From positions 62,001-126,000 of the forward strand of contig FCNR01000063.1 in the NCBI GenBank assembly GCA_900016875.1: 64,000 nt of DNA, in the 5' to 3' direction. Positions 34,880 through 43,594 of this stretch are shown one piece after another. The position numbers were made by a program, and so were the translations under genes. Numbering within the stretch: position 1 is the first letter of the stretch; each line of letters starts with the position of its first letter. This stretch comes from Eubacteriaceae bacterium CHKCI004 (GTDB lineage: Bacteria; Bacillota; Clostridia; Lachnospirales; Lachnospiraceae). The notes beneath the pieces are model-generated. The model did not search any database. It was not told the DNA's origin and worked only from the letters and a program-made list of their open reading frames with translations.

Positions 34880-34908
34880 TTTACAACCCCTTCGTTCTGT
34901 GTTATTCT
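34880..34908 (+). promoter_or_regulatory. Promoter of the cysteine desulfurase-thiI operon
   Basis: TTTACA (34880-34885) and TATTCT (34903-34908) are separated by 17 bp, 24 bp before the start codon. Confidence 0.6.
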
Positions 34909-34931
34909 ATCTTAATTGTGAGGTGAAAGCT

Positions 34932-36080
34932 ATGCCAGAGATTTATTTTGACAACGGGGCGACGACCCGCGCATTTCCGGAAGTAAGAGAACTCATGTCG
35001 GAAGTGCTTGATATAGAATATGGAAACCCTTCTTCCATGCATTTGAAGGGATATCACGCAGAACAGTATGTAAACAGGGCGAAGGAGGAGATTGCCAGAA
35101 GTCTCAAAGTGGAGCCGAAGGAGATTTATTTTACGTCCGGCGGCACGGAAGCCAATAATCTGGCGCTGATCGGAACGGCCATGGCCCATAAGAGAACAGG
35201 AAAGCATATCATCACTTCCTGCATCGAACATGCGTCTGTGTATAATCCGCTCGGTTTTCTGGAGGAGGAAGGCTTTGAGGTGACTTATCTCCCTGTGGAT
35301 GAAAAGGGGATTGTCAGTCTGGAGGCACTTGAGAAGGCGCTTCGGCCGGATACATTTCTTGTGTCCATCATGTGTGTCAACAACGAGATTGGCGCGGTGG
35401 AGCCCATCGAAGAGATCGGGCGCATCGTGAAGAAATATAACCCGGAGATTCTGTTTCACACGGACTGCATTCAGGCTTACGGCAAGATGAAGCTTTTCCC
35501 TAAGAAGTGGAAGGTGGACATGCTGTCGGTCAGCGGCCATAAGATTCACGGCCCGAAGGGAATCGGTTTCCTTTATATTAAGGAAGGAACGAAGATTAAA
35601 CCGATTATCTGGGGCGGCAACCAGCAGAAAGGGATGCGCTCCGGCACAGAAAATGTACCGGGTATCGCCGGTTTGGGAAAGGCGGCGGAGCTGATTTATA
35701 AAGACCATAAGGATAAGGTGACAAAGCTCCGGGAGATCAAAGACCATTTCCGGCAGCGGGTGATGGCGGAGATTCCGGATGTAAAGGATAATTCGGGAGA
35801 AGCGCCGCACATCGCCAGCATTACATTTCTTGGCGTGCGCAGCGAGGTACTGCTCCATGCGCTGGAAGAGAAAGGAATCTATGTGTCGGCAGGTTCCGCC
35901 TGCTCTTCCAATAAGCCGGAAGTCAGCGGAACTCTCAGGGGTATTGGCCTTGACAAGAATCATTATGAATCTACCCTGCGTTTTTCTTTCTCCGTGTATA
36001 ATACGGTGGAAGAGACGGATATCTGTGTGGATGCGCTTAAGGAGCTGCTGCCTGTGCTGCGGCGGTTTACGAGAAGATAA
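34932..36080 (+). CDS. Cysteine desulfurase (NifS/IscS family, ThiI partner)
   Basis: A 382-aa PLP enzyme that removes sulfur from cysteine and hands it on as a persulfide. Start ATG 34932 has AGGTG upstream. The PLP lysine is K204 (SGHKIHGPKG), and the persulfide cysteine is C324 in AGSACSSNKPEVSG, a group I arrangement with a mobile loop. It is directly followed by thiI, as in Bacillus nifZ-thiI, so its main job is probably tRNA 4-thiouridine and thiamine sulfur supply rather than general Fe-S assembly. Confidence 0.93.
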   Translation: MPEIYFDNGATTRAFPEVRELMSEVLDIEYGNPSSMHLKGYHAEQYVNRAKEEIARSLKVEPKEIYFTSGGTEANNLALIGTAMAHKRTGKHIITSCIEHASVYNPLGFLEEEGFEVTYLPVDEKGIVSLEALEKALRPDTFLVSIMCVNNEIGAVEPIEEIGRIVKKYNPEILFHTDCIQAYGKMKLFPKKWKVDMLSVSGHKIHGPKGIGFLYIKEGTKIKPIIWGGNQQKGMRSGTENVPGIAGLGKAAELIYKDHKDKVTKLREIKDHFRQRVMAEIPDVKDNSGEAPHIASITFLGVRSEVLLHALEEKGIYVSAGSACSSNKPEVSGTLRGIGLDKNHYESTLRFSFSVYNTVEETDICVDALKELLPVLRRFTRR

Positions 36081-36093
36081 GAAGGAGATTACT

Positions 36094-37284
36094 ATGGAAT
36101 TTAAAGCATTTCTGATTAAATATGCAGAGATCGGCGTCAAGGGAAAGAACCGGTTCCGGTTTGAGGATGCGCTCATTCAGCAGATGCGCTACGCTCTGCA
36201 GCCGGTGGGAGAGTTCAGTATCCGCAAGGAATCGGGACGGATTTTTGTGGACGCCCTGGAAGAGTATGATTATGACGAGGCGGTGGAAGCACTGTCCCGG
36301 GTATTCGGCATCGCCGGCATCTGCCCGATCGTGGTGGAAGAGAATAAAGATTTTGACCATATCGCGGCGGTGGTCTGCGATTACGTGGGAGAGCGGTATG
36401 AGGACCGCACATTTTCCTTCAAGGTAAATGTACGGAGAGCCGATAAGAAATACCCGATCAAGTCCATGGACGTGGCGGCTCTTCTGGGAGAGAAGCTTTT
36501 GGAGCGGTACGAAGCGGACGGCCTGCATGTCAACGTGCGGGAACCGGATGTGCTGCTTACGGTGGAGATCCGGGATAAGGTGTACATTTATTCCGATGAG
36601 ATTCCGGGACCGGGCGGCATGCCGGTGGGTACCGGCGGAAGAGCCATGCTGCTGCTTTCCGGCGGCATCGACAGTCCTGTGGCAGGCTACATGATCTCCA
36701 AGAGAGGTGTGAGCCTGGAGGCGACCTATTTCCATGCGCCGCCGTATACCAGCGAGAGAGCGAAACAGAAGGTGGTGGACCTGGCGAAGCTCATTGCACG
36801 CTATACGGGGCCGATCACCCTGCATATCGTAAACTTTACGGATATTCAGATGGCCATTTATGAGAAATGCCCGCACGATGAGCTGACCATTATCATGCGC
36901 CGTTATATGATGAAGATTGCAGAACACTTTGCGAAAGAGAGCGGCTGTCTTGCCCTGGTGACCGGCGAGAGCATCGGTCAGGTGGCAAGTCAGACCATGC
37001 AGAGTCTCTATGTGACCAACGAGGTCTGCGAGATGCCGGTGTTCCGTCCGTGTATCGGTATGGACAAGCAGGATATCGTGGAACTTTCAGAGCGCATCGG
37101 CACTTACGAGACGTCCATCCTGCCGTACGAGGACTGCTGTACTATCTTTGTGGCGAAGCATCCGGTGACAAAGCCGCGGCTTGACGTCATCAAGAAGTCC
37201 GAGAGGAAGCTTGACGATTGCATTGATGAGCTGTTAAAGACTGCCATAGAGACAGAAGAAGTGGTTAAGATTCACGCGCATTAA
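36094..37284 (+). CDS. thiI: tRNA 4-thiouridine sulfurtransferase
   Basis: ThiI adenylates U8 of tRNA and inserts sulfur; it also feeds thiamine thiazole synthesis in some species. ATG 36094 follows AAGGAG and lies 13 bp after the desulfurase stop (396 aa). The N-terminal ferredoxin-like and THUMP domains are followed by the PP-loop S189-GGIDS. The protein ends without the rhodanese domain of E. coli ThiI, the short form usual in Firmicutes, which takes sulfur from the adjacent desulfurase by another route. Confidence 0.95.
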   Translation: MEFKAFLIKYAEIGVKGKNRFRFEDALIQQMRYALQPVGEFSIRKESGRIFVDALEEYDYDEAVEALSRVFGIAGICPIVVEENKDFDHIAAVVCDYVGERYEDRTFSFKVNVRRADKKYPIKSMDVAALLGEKLLERYEADGLHVNVREPDVLLTVEIRDKVYIYSDEIPGPGGMPVGTGGRAMLLLSGGIDSPVAGYMISKRGVSLEATYFHAPPYTSERAKQKVVDLAKLIARYTGPITLHIVNFTDIQMAIYEKCPHDELTIIMRRYMMKIAEHFAKESGCLALVTGESIGQVASQTMQSLYVTNEVCEMPVFRPCIGMDKQDIVELSERIGTYETSILPYEDCCTIFVAKHPVTKPRLDVIKKSERKLDDCIDELLKTAIETEEVVKIHAH

Positions 37285-37317
37285 TTATAATCAGATTTTT
37301 TGCCATGCATTACAGAA

Positions 37318-37350
37318 CAGAAAAATCCCGGAGCGTTCTGGCTCCGGGAT
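37318..37350 (-). terminator. Terminator of the HPr-like gene
   Basis: Perfect 10-bp stem ATCCCGGAGC/GCTCCGGGAT with a 6-nt loop, followed on the minus strand by a T-run. It also stands just beyond thiI and may stop transcripts from both sides. Confidence 0.8.
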
Positions 37351-37374
37351 ACTGTTTCCTGCGAAATCAGATAT

Positions 37375-37614
37375 TTATTCTTCTGTAACGATGTACGGCT
37401 GAAGCTGTTCCATAATCTCGTCCATGTTGTCGGCATTATGAATATTTAAATCAATTGGTTTGGAAATATCCAGACTGAAGATACCCATGATGGACTTGGC
37501 GTCAATCACGTAACGGCCGGAAACTAAATCGAACTCAGCGTCAAATCGATTAATCACGTTCACAAATGTTTTAACCTTATCGATAGAATTTAAAGAGATT
37601 TTCACTGTTTTCAT
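37375..37614 (-). CDS. HPr-like protein lacking the phosphocarrier histidine
   Basis: A 79-aa protein starting at ATG 37614 after AGGAGG. It has the HPr fold signature around the regulatory serine (DAKSIMGIFSLDIS), but the N-terminal GxHARP motif with His15 is absent; the corresponding stretch reads LNSIDKVKTF. It therefore cannot take part in PTS phosphotransfer as HPr does. By analogy with Crh of Bacillus it might be a regulatory protein acting through the serine. It stands alone, with its own terminator, divergent from mtaB. Confidence 0.8.
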   Translation of the reverse strand: MKTVKISLNSIDKVKTFVNVINRFDAEFDLVSGRYVIDAKSIMGIFSLDISKPIDLNIHNADNMDEIMEQLQPYIVTEE

Positions 37615-37774
37615 TGGACATATCCTCCTCAGGTTTTCTAAAAAAATTATTATATTAATAGTACCTTTTTCATGAAAAAAAGTCAATAGAAAGACAGGTT
37701 TAACAGGGGATATTTCAGCAGATTGACGGGGATTTTTTTGCTATGTCAAGGAGTGACAAAAGGGAGGCGATATA

Positions 37775-39121
37775 TTGACAGAATCATTGAAGGCGGCGTT
37801 TCTGACCCTCGGCTGCAAAGTCAATCAGTATGAAACTGACGCCATGCGGGAGCTGCTGGAAGCGGCGGGATACGATATCGTTGATTTTAAAGAACGGGCG
37901 GATGTTTACATCATCAATACCTGCTCTGTGACCAATATGGCGGACAGAAAGAGCCGTCAGATGATTCATCGTGCCAGAAAGAAGAATCCCGATGCGGTTG
38001 TCGTAGCGGCAGGATGTTATGTACAGGCGGCGGAGAATGAGTTGAAAGAAAAAGGAATCGCGGATGTGCTGATTGGCAATAATAAAAAGAAGGATATTGT
38101 CCGCATTCTTGAGGAATATTTCCAAAAAGGGGAGAAAACGGCGGAAGTACTCGATATTTCATGCACCAATGAATATGAATCCCTTACTATTCACAAGATA
38201 AACGAGCATACAAGGGCATATATTAAAATACAGGACGGCTGTAATCAGTTTTGTTCCTACTGCATTATTCCTTACACGAGAGGGCGTATCCGCAGCAAAC
38301 AGCCGGAGGATGTCATCCGGGAGATCCGGGCGCTGGCCCGGGAAGGCTACAAAGAGGTGGTCCTCACCGGTATTCATTTGAGTTCCTACGGTATGGATTT
38401 TCCGGAGGAAAACAGAACAGATCTGCTTGCAGTAATAGAAAATGTACAGGAAATAGATGGCATTGAGCGAATTCGTCTGGGATCTCTGGAACCAAGAATC
38501 ATCACGGAAGAATTTGCGCAGGGCCTGAAAAAATGCAGCAAGGTCTGCCCTCATTTTCATCTGTCCTTGCAGAGCGGGTGCGATGAGACGCTGAAAAGAA
38601 TGAACCGAAAGTATACCACAGAAGAATACAAAAAGGCACTTGCAATTCTTCGCGATACCTTTGAACATCCTGCGCTCACCACCGATGTGATCGTAGGTTT
38701 TGCCGGGGAGACGGAAGAAGAATTTGAAAAGACCCGGGCGTATCTGGAGGAGATCAATCTCTATGAAATGCATATTTTCAAATTTTCTGTGCGTAAGGGC
38801 ACCCGTGCAGAGAGGATGCCTGGTCAGGTGCCGGAAGATGTCAAGACAAAGCGTTCGGCCGTGCTTCTTGCTATGACGGAAAGACACAAAAAAGACTTTG
38901 AACAATGGTATATTGGAAGAAAAGAGAAAGTTCTTCTGGAAGAAATGGTCGAGATCAATGGTAGAAAATACATGCAGGGACATACGGAACGTTATGTGAA
39001 AGTTGTAGTGAACTTTGACGAAAATTCCGAAATTTTGCGACAAAATCATATTGTTGCTGTAAAAATTCAAGGTTTTTTGGATGAAAATTTACTGTATGGA
39101 AAAGTTTCGATTGAATTTTAA
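37775..39121 (+). CDS. mtaB: tRNA t6A37 methylthiotransferase MtaB
   Basis: A radical-SAM enzyme that adds a methylthio group to t6A37 of ANN-decoding tRNAs. The 448-aa protein starts with TTG 37775 after AGGGAGGCG. The N-terminal UPF0004 domain binds the auxiliary cluster with C14, C50 and C81; the radical-SAM cluster uses C156-x3-C160-x2-C163 (DGCNQFCSYC); a TRAM-like domain ends the protein. The motif LGCKVNQYETDAM separates the MtaB type from MiaB. Confidence 0.92.
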   Translation: MTESLKAAFLTLGCKVNQYETDAMRELLEAAGYDIVDFKERADVYIINTCSVTNMADRKSRQMIHRARKKNPDAVVVAAGCYVQAAENELKEKGIADVLIGNNKKKDIVRILEEYFQKGEKTAEVLDISCTNEYESLTIHKINEHTRAYIKIQDGCNQFCSYCIIPYTRGRIRSKQPEDVIREIRALAREGYKEVVLTGIHLSSYGMDFPEENRTDLLAVIENVQEIDGIERIRLGSLEPRIITEEFAQGLKKCSKVCPHFHLSLQSGCDETLKRMNRKYTTEEYKKALAILRDTFEHPALTTDVIVGFAGETEEEFEKTRAYLEEINLYEMHIFKFSVRKGTRAERMPGQVPEDVKTKRSAVLLAMTERHKKDFEQWYIGRKEKVLLEEMVEINGRKYMQGHTERYVKVVVNFDENSEILRQNHIVAVKIQGFLDENLLYGKVSIEF

Positions 39122-39174
39122 CCGGACTCATAGTAGAATGATTTATGAGTGCAAATCTGTAAAAGGAGGTTAAC

Positions 39175-39432
39175 ATGGGTAGAAATAATACACAGTTTTT
39201 TCAGGTGGTCAAAGAAAAGGAATATGACGTTGCGTCTATTTTAAAGGATGTTTATGAAGCCCTGAAAGAAAAAGGATATAATCCGATTAATCAGATCGTG
39301 GGTTATATTATGTCCGGAGACCCGACGTATATTACCAGTCATAAGAATGCCAGAAGCCTGATTATGAAAGTAGAACGAGACGAGATTCTGGAAGTTTTAT
39401 TTGAGAACTATATTGATACTCAGTTGAAGTGA
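39175..39432 (+). CDS. ireB: IreB-family regulatory phosphoprotein
   Basis: A small helical protein (85 aa, formerly DUF965/UPF0297), in enterococci a substrate of the PASTA kinase IreK that tunes cephalosporin resistance. The family core [26 protein letters not shown] is clear, and Thr residues near the N-terminus could be phosphorylated. The start follows AAAGGAGG. It heads the conserved ireB-ruvX-DUF1292 set; alaS, which often precedes it, is not here. Confidence 0.94.
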   Translation: MGRNNTQFFQVVKEKEYDVASILKDVYEALKEKGYNPINQIVGYIMSGDPTYITSHKNARSLIMKVERDEILEVLFENYIDTQLK

Positions 39433-39433
39433 T

Positions 39434-39874
39434 ATGAAAGAACGATGGATGGGCCTGGACTTCGGGTCAAAGACTGTCGGCGTCGCAGTGAGCGATTCTC
39501 TGGGGATTACGGCCCAGGGCGTGGAGACGATCACCAGGAAGTCCGGTAAGAAACTGAGGCAGACACTGGCAAGAATTGAGGCATTGATAGAAGAATATCA
39601 GGTTGAAAAGATTGTGCTTGGATTACCAAAGAATATGAACAACACACTGGGCGAACGTGCGGATGAAACAGCAGCGTTTCGGGAAATGCTGGAACGTAGA
39701 ACAGGATTAGAGGTCATATTATGGGATGAAAGGCTGACGACGATAGAGTCAGAACGTATTCTTATGAGCGGTGGAGTGAGAAGAGAGTATCGCAAGGAAA
39801 GGATTGACTGGATGGCGGCAGCACTCATTTTGCAAAGTTATATGGATTCCCATCCGGTTCCGGATAAACAGTGA
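39434..39874 (+). CDS. ruvX: Putative pre-16S rRNA nuclease / Holliday junction resolvase RuvX
   Basis: A 146-aa RNase H-fold protein of the YqgF family, linked to 16S rRNA 5' processing and earlier to junction resolution. The first metal-site Asp is in [28 protein letters not shown] and WDERLTT follow as in the family. It starts one base after the ireB stop, implying coupled translation. Confidence 0.93.
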   Translation: MKERWMGLDFGSKTVGVAVSDSLGITAQGVETITRKSGKKLRQTLARIEALIEEYQVEKIVLGLPKNMNNTLGERADETAAFREMLERRTGLEVILWDERLTTIESERILMSGGVRREYRKERIDWMAAALILQSYMDSHPVPDKQ

Positions 39875-39905
39875 CAGGTCGGCAGAACGGAAGAGAGAGG
39901 TTGGA

Positions 39906-40193
39906 ATGAAAAAATATGAGAGTATTCCATTTCTGACGGACGACGGTTTGGAAATCGAATTCTGCGTCATAGAACAGACCAGGATAAACGGAGTGAATTA
40001 TCTTCTTGTATCCGATGATTTGGATGAGTCTGCGGGAGATGATGAGGAAGAGACTCTTGTTTATATTATGAAGGAGAGTGCCGAGGAAGATGGCATGAAG
40101 ACCTACGAGATGGTGGAAGATGAGGCGGAACTTTCAGCGGTTTTCAAAATATTTGAACAGTTGATCGAAGATATGGATTTGGAGGCAGAATAA
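39906..40193 (+). CDS. DUF1292 protein
   Basis: A 95-aa acidic protein with the DUF1292 pattern: an N-terminal FLTDDGLEIEFCVIEQ strand region, then NGVNYLLV and a long acidic tail. ATG 39906 after GAGAGGTTGG is chosen; an earlier in-frame start lies inside ruvX. The family (YrzB in Bacillus) always travels with ireB and ruvX, but its function is unknown. Confidence 0.88.
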   Translation: MKKYESIPFLTDDGLEIEFCVIEQTRINGVNYLLVSDDLDESAGDDEEETLVYIMKESAEEDGMKTYEMVEDEAELSAVFKIFEQLIEDMDLEAE

Positions 40194-40197
40194 CGAG

Positions 40198-40226
40198 TCT
40201 CCGGATGTGGCAGCAGGACCCGGAGA
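40198..40226 (+). terminator. Hairpin after the ireB operon
   Basis: TCTCCGG and CCGGAGA arms with a 15-nt loop, followed by TTATATTATAAT, which is both T-rich and a possible -10 for rnj. Moderate support as a terminator. Confidence 0.45.
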
Positions 40227-40327
40227 TTATATTATAATGGAAAATAAAATATGGACTTTTGCTGCGGACACCGGACTGACTGGTTCGTTCTGCTTTTTTG
40301 AAAGAGATGTAGAACGGAGGTAGTAAC

Positions 40328-41992
40328 TTGAAAGCAACGGGAAATCAGTCGGTAAAAATAATACCTCTCGGAGGATTAGAGCAGATTGGCATGAATATTA
40401 CCGCATTTGAGTATGAAGACAGTATCATCGTGGTAGACTGCGGTCTGGCTTTTCCGGACGAAGAGATGTTAGGAATAGATTTAGTGATACCGGACATTAC
40501 GTATTTGAAGGAGAATGCGTCAAAGGTGAAGGGGCTTGTCATCACCCATGGACATGAGGACCACATCGGCGCCATTCCCTATGCGTTAAAGCAACTGAAC
40601 ATGCCTGTCTATGCGACGAAGCTCACGATGGGCCTGATTGAAAATAAATTAAAAGAACATAATCTTTTAAGAAGTACCAGAAGAAAAGTTGTCAAGCACG
40701 GACAATCCATCAATCTGGGATGTTTTCGTATTGAATTTATAAAGACAAATCACAGTATCAGTGATGCGGCAGCGCTGGCAATCTATACTCCGGCTGGCAT
40801 CATTGTACACACAGGAGATTTTAAGATTGACTACACGCCGGTTTTCGGCGACGCCATTGACCTGGGACGGTTTGCTGAGCTCGGGAAAAAAGGTGTGCTG
40901 GCGCTTATGTGCGAGAGCACCAACGTGGAGCGGGAAGGATATACGCCGTCAGAGAGGACGGTGGGAAGAACCCTCAACCACCTTTTTGATGAGAACAGCG
41001 GCCACAGAATTATTGTCGCGACTTTTGCGTCTAATGTGGACCGGGTACAGCAGATTATCAACTGTGCCTGTAAATACGGCAAAAAAGTAGTGGTGGAAGG
41101 AAGGAGTATGGTCAACACCATCTCCACCGCCGCAGAACTTGGATATATAAAGATTCCGGAAAACACCCTCATAGGCATTGAGGAGATGCGGAATTATGTA
41201 GACGAACAGATTGTACTCATCACAACAGGAAGTCAGGGAGAGACCATGGCGGCACTGAGCCGGATGGCAGCCTCTACCCACAGAAAGGTGTCGATCAAAC
41301 CGGGAGACGTGATCATTTTCAGCTCCCATCCGATACCGGGCAATGAGAAGGCCGTATCCAAGGTAATGAATGAACTGGCCAAAAAGGGCGCCAGCGTCAT
41401 TTTCCAGGATACTCACGTATCAGGACACGCCTGCCAGGAAGAGATCAAGCTCCTTTATACCCTGACAAAGCCAAAGTATTCCATTCCGATCCATGGGGAG
41501 TACCGCCATTTAAAAAGACATAAAGATCTGGCTGTGGAGATGGGTATTCCAAAAGAAAATGTCATCATTCTTCAGTCGGGAGATGTACTTTCCATTTCAG
41601 AAGAAAAGGCAGCTGTAGTCGGCAGAGTGCCTGCGCAGGGCATTCTGGTGGATGGACTGGGTGTTGGAGATGTCGGCAACATTGTGCTGCGTGACAGACA
41701 GCATTTGTCGCAGAATGGTCTGTTTATCGTGGTAGTGACACTGGATCGTTACAACAATATGCTGCTGGCCGGCCCGGATATTGTATCCAGAGGCTTTGTC
41801 TATGTGAGAGAGAATGAGCAGCTCATGGAGGCGGCAAGGAATGTCGTGAGAGATACGCTTGATCATTGCAGCAAGAAAAATATAACGGACTGGTCTCGGA
41901 TAAAGACAGCTATCCGGGATGATCTCGGAGATTTCATCTGGAAGAAGATGAAGAGAAGTCCGATGATTCTTCCGATTATCATGGAGGTGTAA
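40328..41992 (+). CDS. rnj: Ribonuclease J
   Basis: A metallo-beta-lactamase/beta-CASP ribonuclease with 5'-3' exonuclease and endonuclease activity, central to mRNA turnover. The 554-aa protein starts with TTG 40328 after GGAGG. The zinc motif is H74-G-H76-E-D78-H79; GRSMVNT and DTHVSGHA belong to the beta-CASP and ligand-closing parts. With rny at 8.4 kb and mrnC at 63 kb, this window carries three of the main Firmicute RNases. Confidence 0.95.
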   Translation: MKATGNQSVKIIPLGGLEQIGMNITAFEYEDSIIVVDCGLAFPDEEMLGIDLVIPDITYLKENASKVKGLVITHGHEDHIGAIPYALKQLNMPVYATKLTMGLIENKLKEHNLLRSTRRKVVKHGQSINLGCFRIEFIKTNHSISDAAALAIYTPAGIIVHTGDFKIDYTPVFGDAIDLGRFAELGKKGVLALMCESTNVEREGYTPSERTVGRTLNHLFDENSGHRIIVATFASNVDRVQQIINCACKYGKKVVVEGRSMVNTISTAAELGYIKIPENTLIGIEEMRNYVDEQIVLITTGSQGETMAALSRMAASTHRKVSIKPGDVIIFSSHPIPGNEKAVSKVMNELAKKGASVIFQDTHVSGHACQEEIKLLYTLTKPKYSIPIHGEYRHLKRHKDLAVEMGIPKENVIILQSGDVLSISEEKAAVVGRVPAQGILVDGLGVGDVGNIVLRDRQHLSQNGLFIVVVTLDRYNNMLLAGPDIVSRGFVYVRENEQLMEAARNVVRDTLDHCSKKNITDWSRIKTAIRDDLGDFIWKKMKRSPMILPIIMEV

Positions 41993-42004
41993 AGGCACAG
42001 ACCC

Positions 42005-42391
42005 ATGGGAACAGAAGAAAAAGACAAGGGAACATTTTCGGAATTGACAGAAATTCTGGATAAGACCAAAGATTTGACAGTCCTTTTGAAAGAGACAGAG
42101 AGCTATCGGAATTACTGTCAGAGCCTTGAGAAGCTGAAAGCACGGCCGGAGCTCTATAAAGAGCTAAACGGATTCAGAAGAAAGAATCTTGAGCTGCAGG
42201 TACAGGATGATGCCGCAGATTACGATGATAAGACAGAAGAGCTGCAGAAGCAGTATAAGAATATCCTCATGGAGTCCGTGGTCATGGATTTTCTGAGTTC
42301 GGAACAGGCAGTGTGCAGGATGCTTCGGGAGGTTTATGATGTGCTGTACGGTGCGATAGACCTTGATATATCTTATATGGAAGAAGAATAG
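42005..42391 (+). CDS. YlbF-family regulator
   Basis: A 128-aa helical protein of the YlbF/YmcA family. In Bacillus, YlbF, YmcA and YaaT form a complex that binds RNase Y and affects mRNA maturation, competence and sporulation. The marks are the repeated charged helices (LLKETESYRNYCQSLEKLK and ELNGFRRKNLELQ). It lies 12 bp after rnj, which fits an RNA-decay role. Whether it is the YlbF or YmcA equivalent is not resolved. Confidence 0.75.
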   Translation: MGTEEKDKGTFSELTEILDKTKDLTVLLKETESYRNYCQSLEKLKARPELYKELNGFRRKNLELQVQDDAADYDDKTEELQKQYKNILMESVVMDFLSSEQAVCRMLREVYDVLYGAIDLDISYMEEE

Positions 42392-42499
42392 AGAAACCAT
42401 GCAGAAGGAATCCGGTCGATGTACCGGAAGCATGGCGGCCGGCTGACTGTCGGCGATGCAAAGGACAAAAAGGAAAAGATACGGGAAGGAGCTGATATT

Positions 42500-42868
42500 A
42501 TGGCGAACAAAGTCATTCGGATTATAGTGAAGACCTTATTCTACATTTTTATTGGGCTCCTTCTTGTTTATTTGTTTGTGCAGATGCGGCAGATCGGGTA
42601 TCAGATTTTTTCTGACAGGGCGAAGGACAGCCCGGAGGTGGCAAAGGAGATGGTTCTTACGGTAACGGAAGATGAATCTCTGATGGAGATTGGACGTGAT
42701 CTGGCCGGCAAGGATATCATTGAGAATGCCTATATTTTTGCGGCAGCCCTCAGGTGTTCTGAAGGGTATCAAAATATCCAGCCGGGTGAATATGTGATAA
42801 ACTCTGCCCAGAGGCCGTCAGAGATACTTGCCACGCTGACGCATATAGGAGAGCAGGAGGAAGAGTGA
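42500..42868 (+). CDS. Short MltG-like membrane protein
   Basis: A 122-aa protein starting at ATG 42500 after AAGGAGC. It has one N-terminal membrane helix (about residues 8-28) and a LysM-like segment that matches only the N-terminal part of the endolytic transglycosylase MltG (TVTEDESLMEIGRDLAGKDIIENA). The catalytic YceG domain with its essential Glu is missing, so it is unlikely to cut glycan strands. Its position before trmR mirrors yrrL-yrrM in Bacillus, pointing to a reduced MltG. The stop overlaps the next start. Confidence 0.7.
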   Translation: MANKVIRIIVKTLFYIFIGLLLVYLFVQMRQIGYQIFSDRAKDSPEVAKEMVLTVTEDESLMEIGRDLAGKDIIENAYIFAAALRCSEGYQNIQPGEYVINSAQRPSEILATLTHIGEQEEE

Positions 42869-43509
42869 TGGACAGAGAACGTGTCCTGGATTTTATCCGT
42901 TCTTTCAGTGTGGACAGAGGTTCAGACAGCTTAAAGGCCATTGAGGCAGAGGCTGTCAGGGATCGAGTTCCTGTAATTCGGAGAGAGACCCGGGAGTTAC
43001 TGAAAATATTATTGCAGATGAAAAAACCGGAGAAGATTCTAGAAGTTGGCGCAGCCATAGGATTTTCTTCGGTTTTTATGGGTGAAAATACTTCTCCCGC
43101 CACAAAAATTACCACCATAGAGAATTATCCGCCGCGCATAGAGCGGGCGAAGGCCAATATTGCCATGGCGGGAATGGAGGAACAGATCACGCTCCTGGAA
43201 GGAGATGCTGCCCGGTGGCTCAAAGAGCTTGATGGCAGCTATGATTTTATCTTTATGGACGCTGCCAAGGGGCAATATATCCATTTCCTTCCGGATGTGC
43301 TGCGGCTGCTGCCGCAGGGCGGCGTTCTCGTCTCGGATAATGTGCTCCAGGACGGGGATATTTTTGAATCCAGATATGGAATCCGCAGAAGGAACCATAC
43401 TATCCACAGCCGGATGCGGGAATATTTGTTTGCTCTGACGCATAATGATACATTGGACACCGTCATACTGGAGACAGGAGACGGTATGACCATCAGTGTG
43501 AAGAAGTGA
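42868..43509 (+). CDS. trmR: tRNA 5-hydroxyuridine methyltransferase TrmR
   Basis: A 213-aa SAM-dependent O-methyltransferase of the caffeoyl-CoA OMT type. In Bacillus this family member (YrrM) methylates 5-hydroxyuridine at tRNA position 34 to mo5U. SAM motif I is LEVGAAIGFSS and the metal-site region is DFIFMDAAKGQY. ATG 42868 overlaps the previous stop (TGATG). The next gene encodes the U32-type protein tied to the preceding hydroxylation, so the two act in sequence. Confidence 0.87.
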   Translation: MDRERVLDFIRSFSVDRGSDSLKAIEAEAVRDRVPVIRRETRELLKILLQMKKPEKILEVGAAIGFSSVFMGENTSPATKITTIENYPPRIERAKANIAMAGMEEQITLLEGDAARWLKELDGSYDFIFMDAAKGQYIHFLPDVLRLLPQGGVLVSDNVLQDGDIFESRYGIRRRNHTIHSRMREYLFALTHNDTLDTVILETGDGMTISVKK

Positions 43510-43594
43510 TCTGCCATAGTTTGGCAGTAAGAAAAAGTTACACAGTGATACAGCGGACTGCCTTTGCGGCAGTGGACTGAAAACGGAGGATAAC

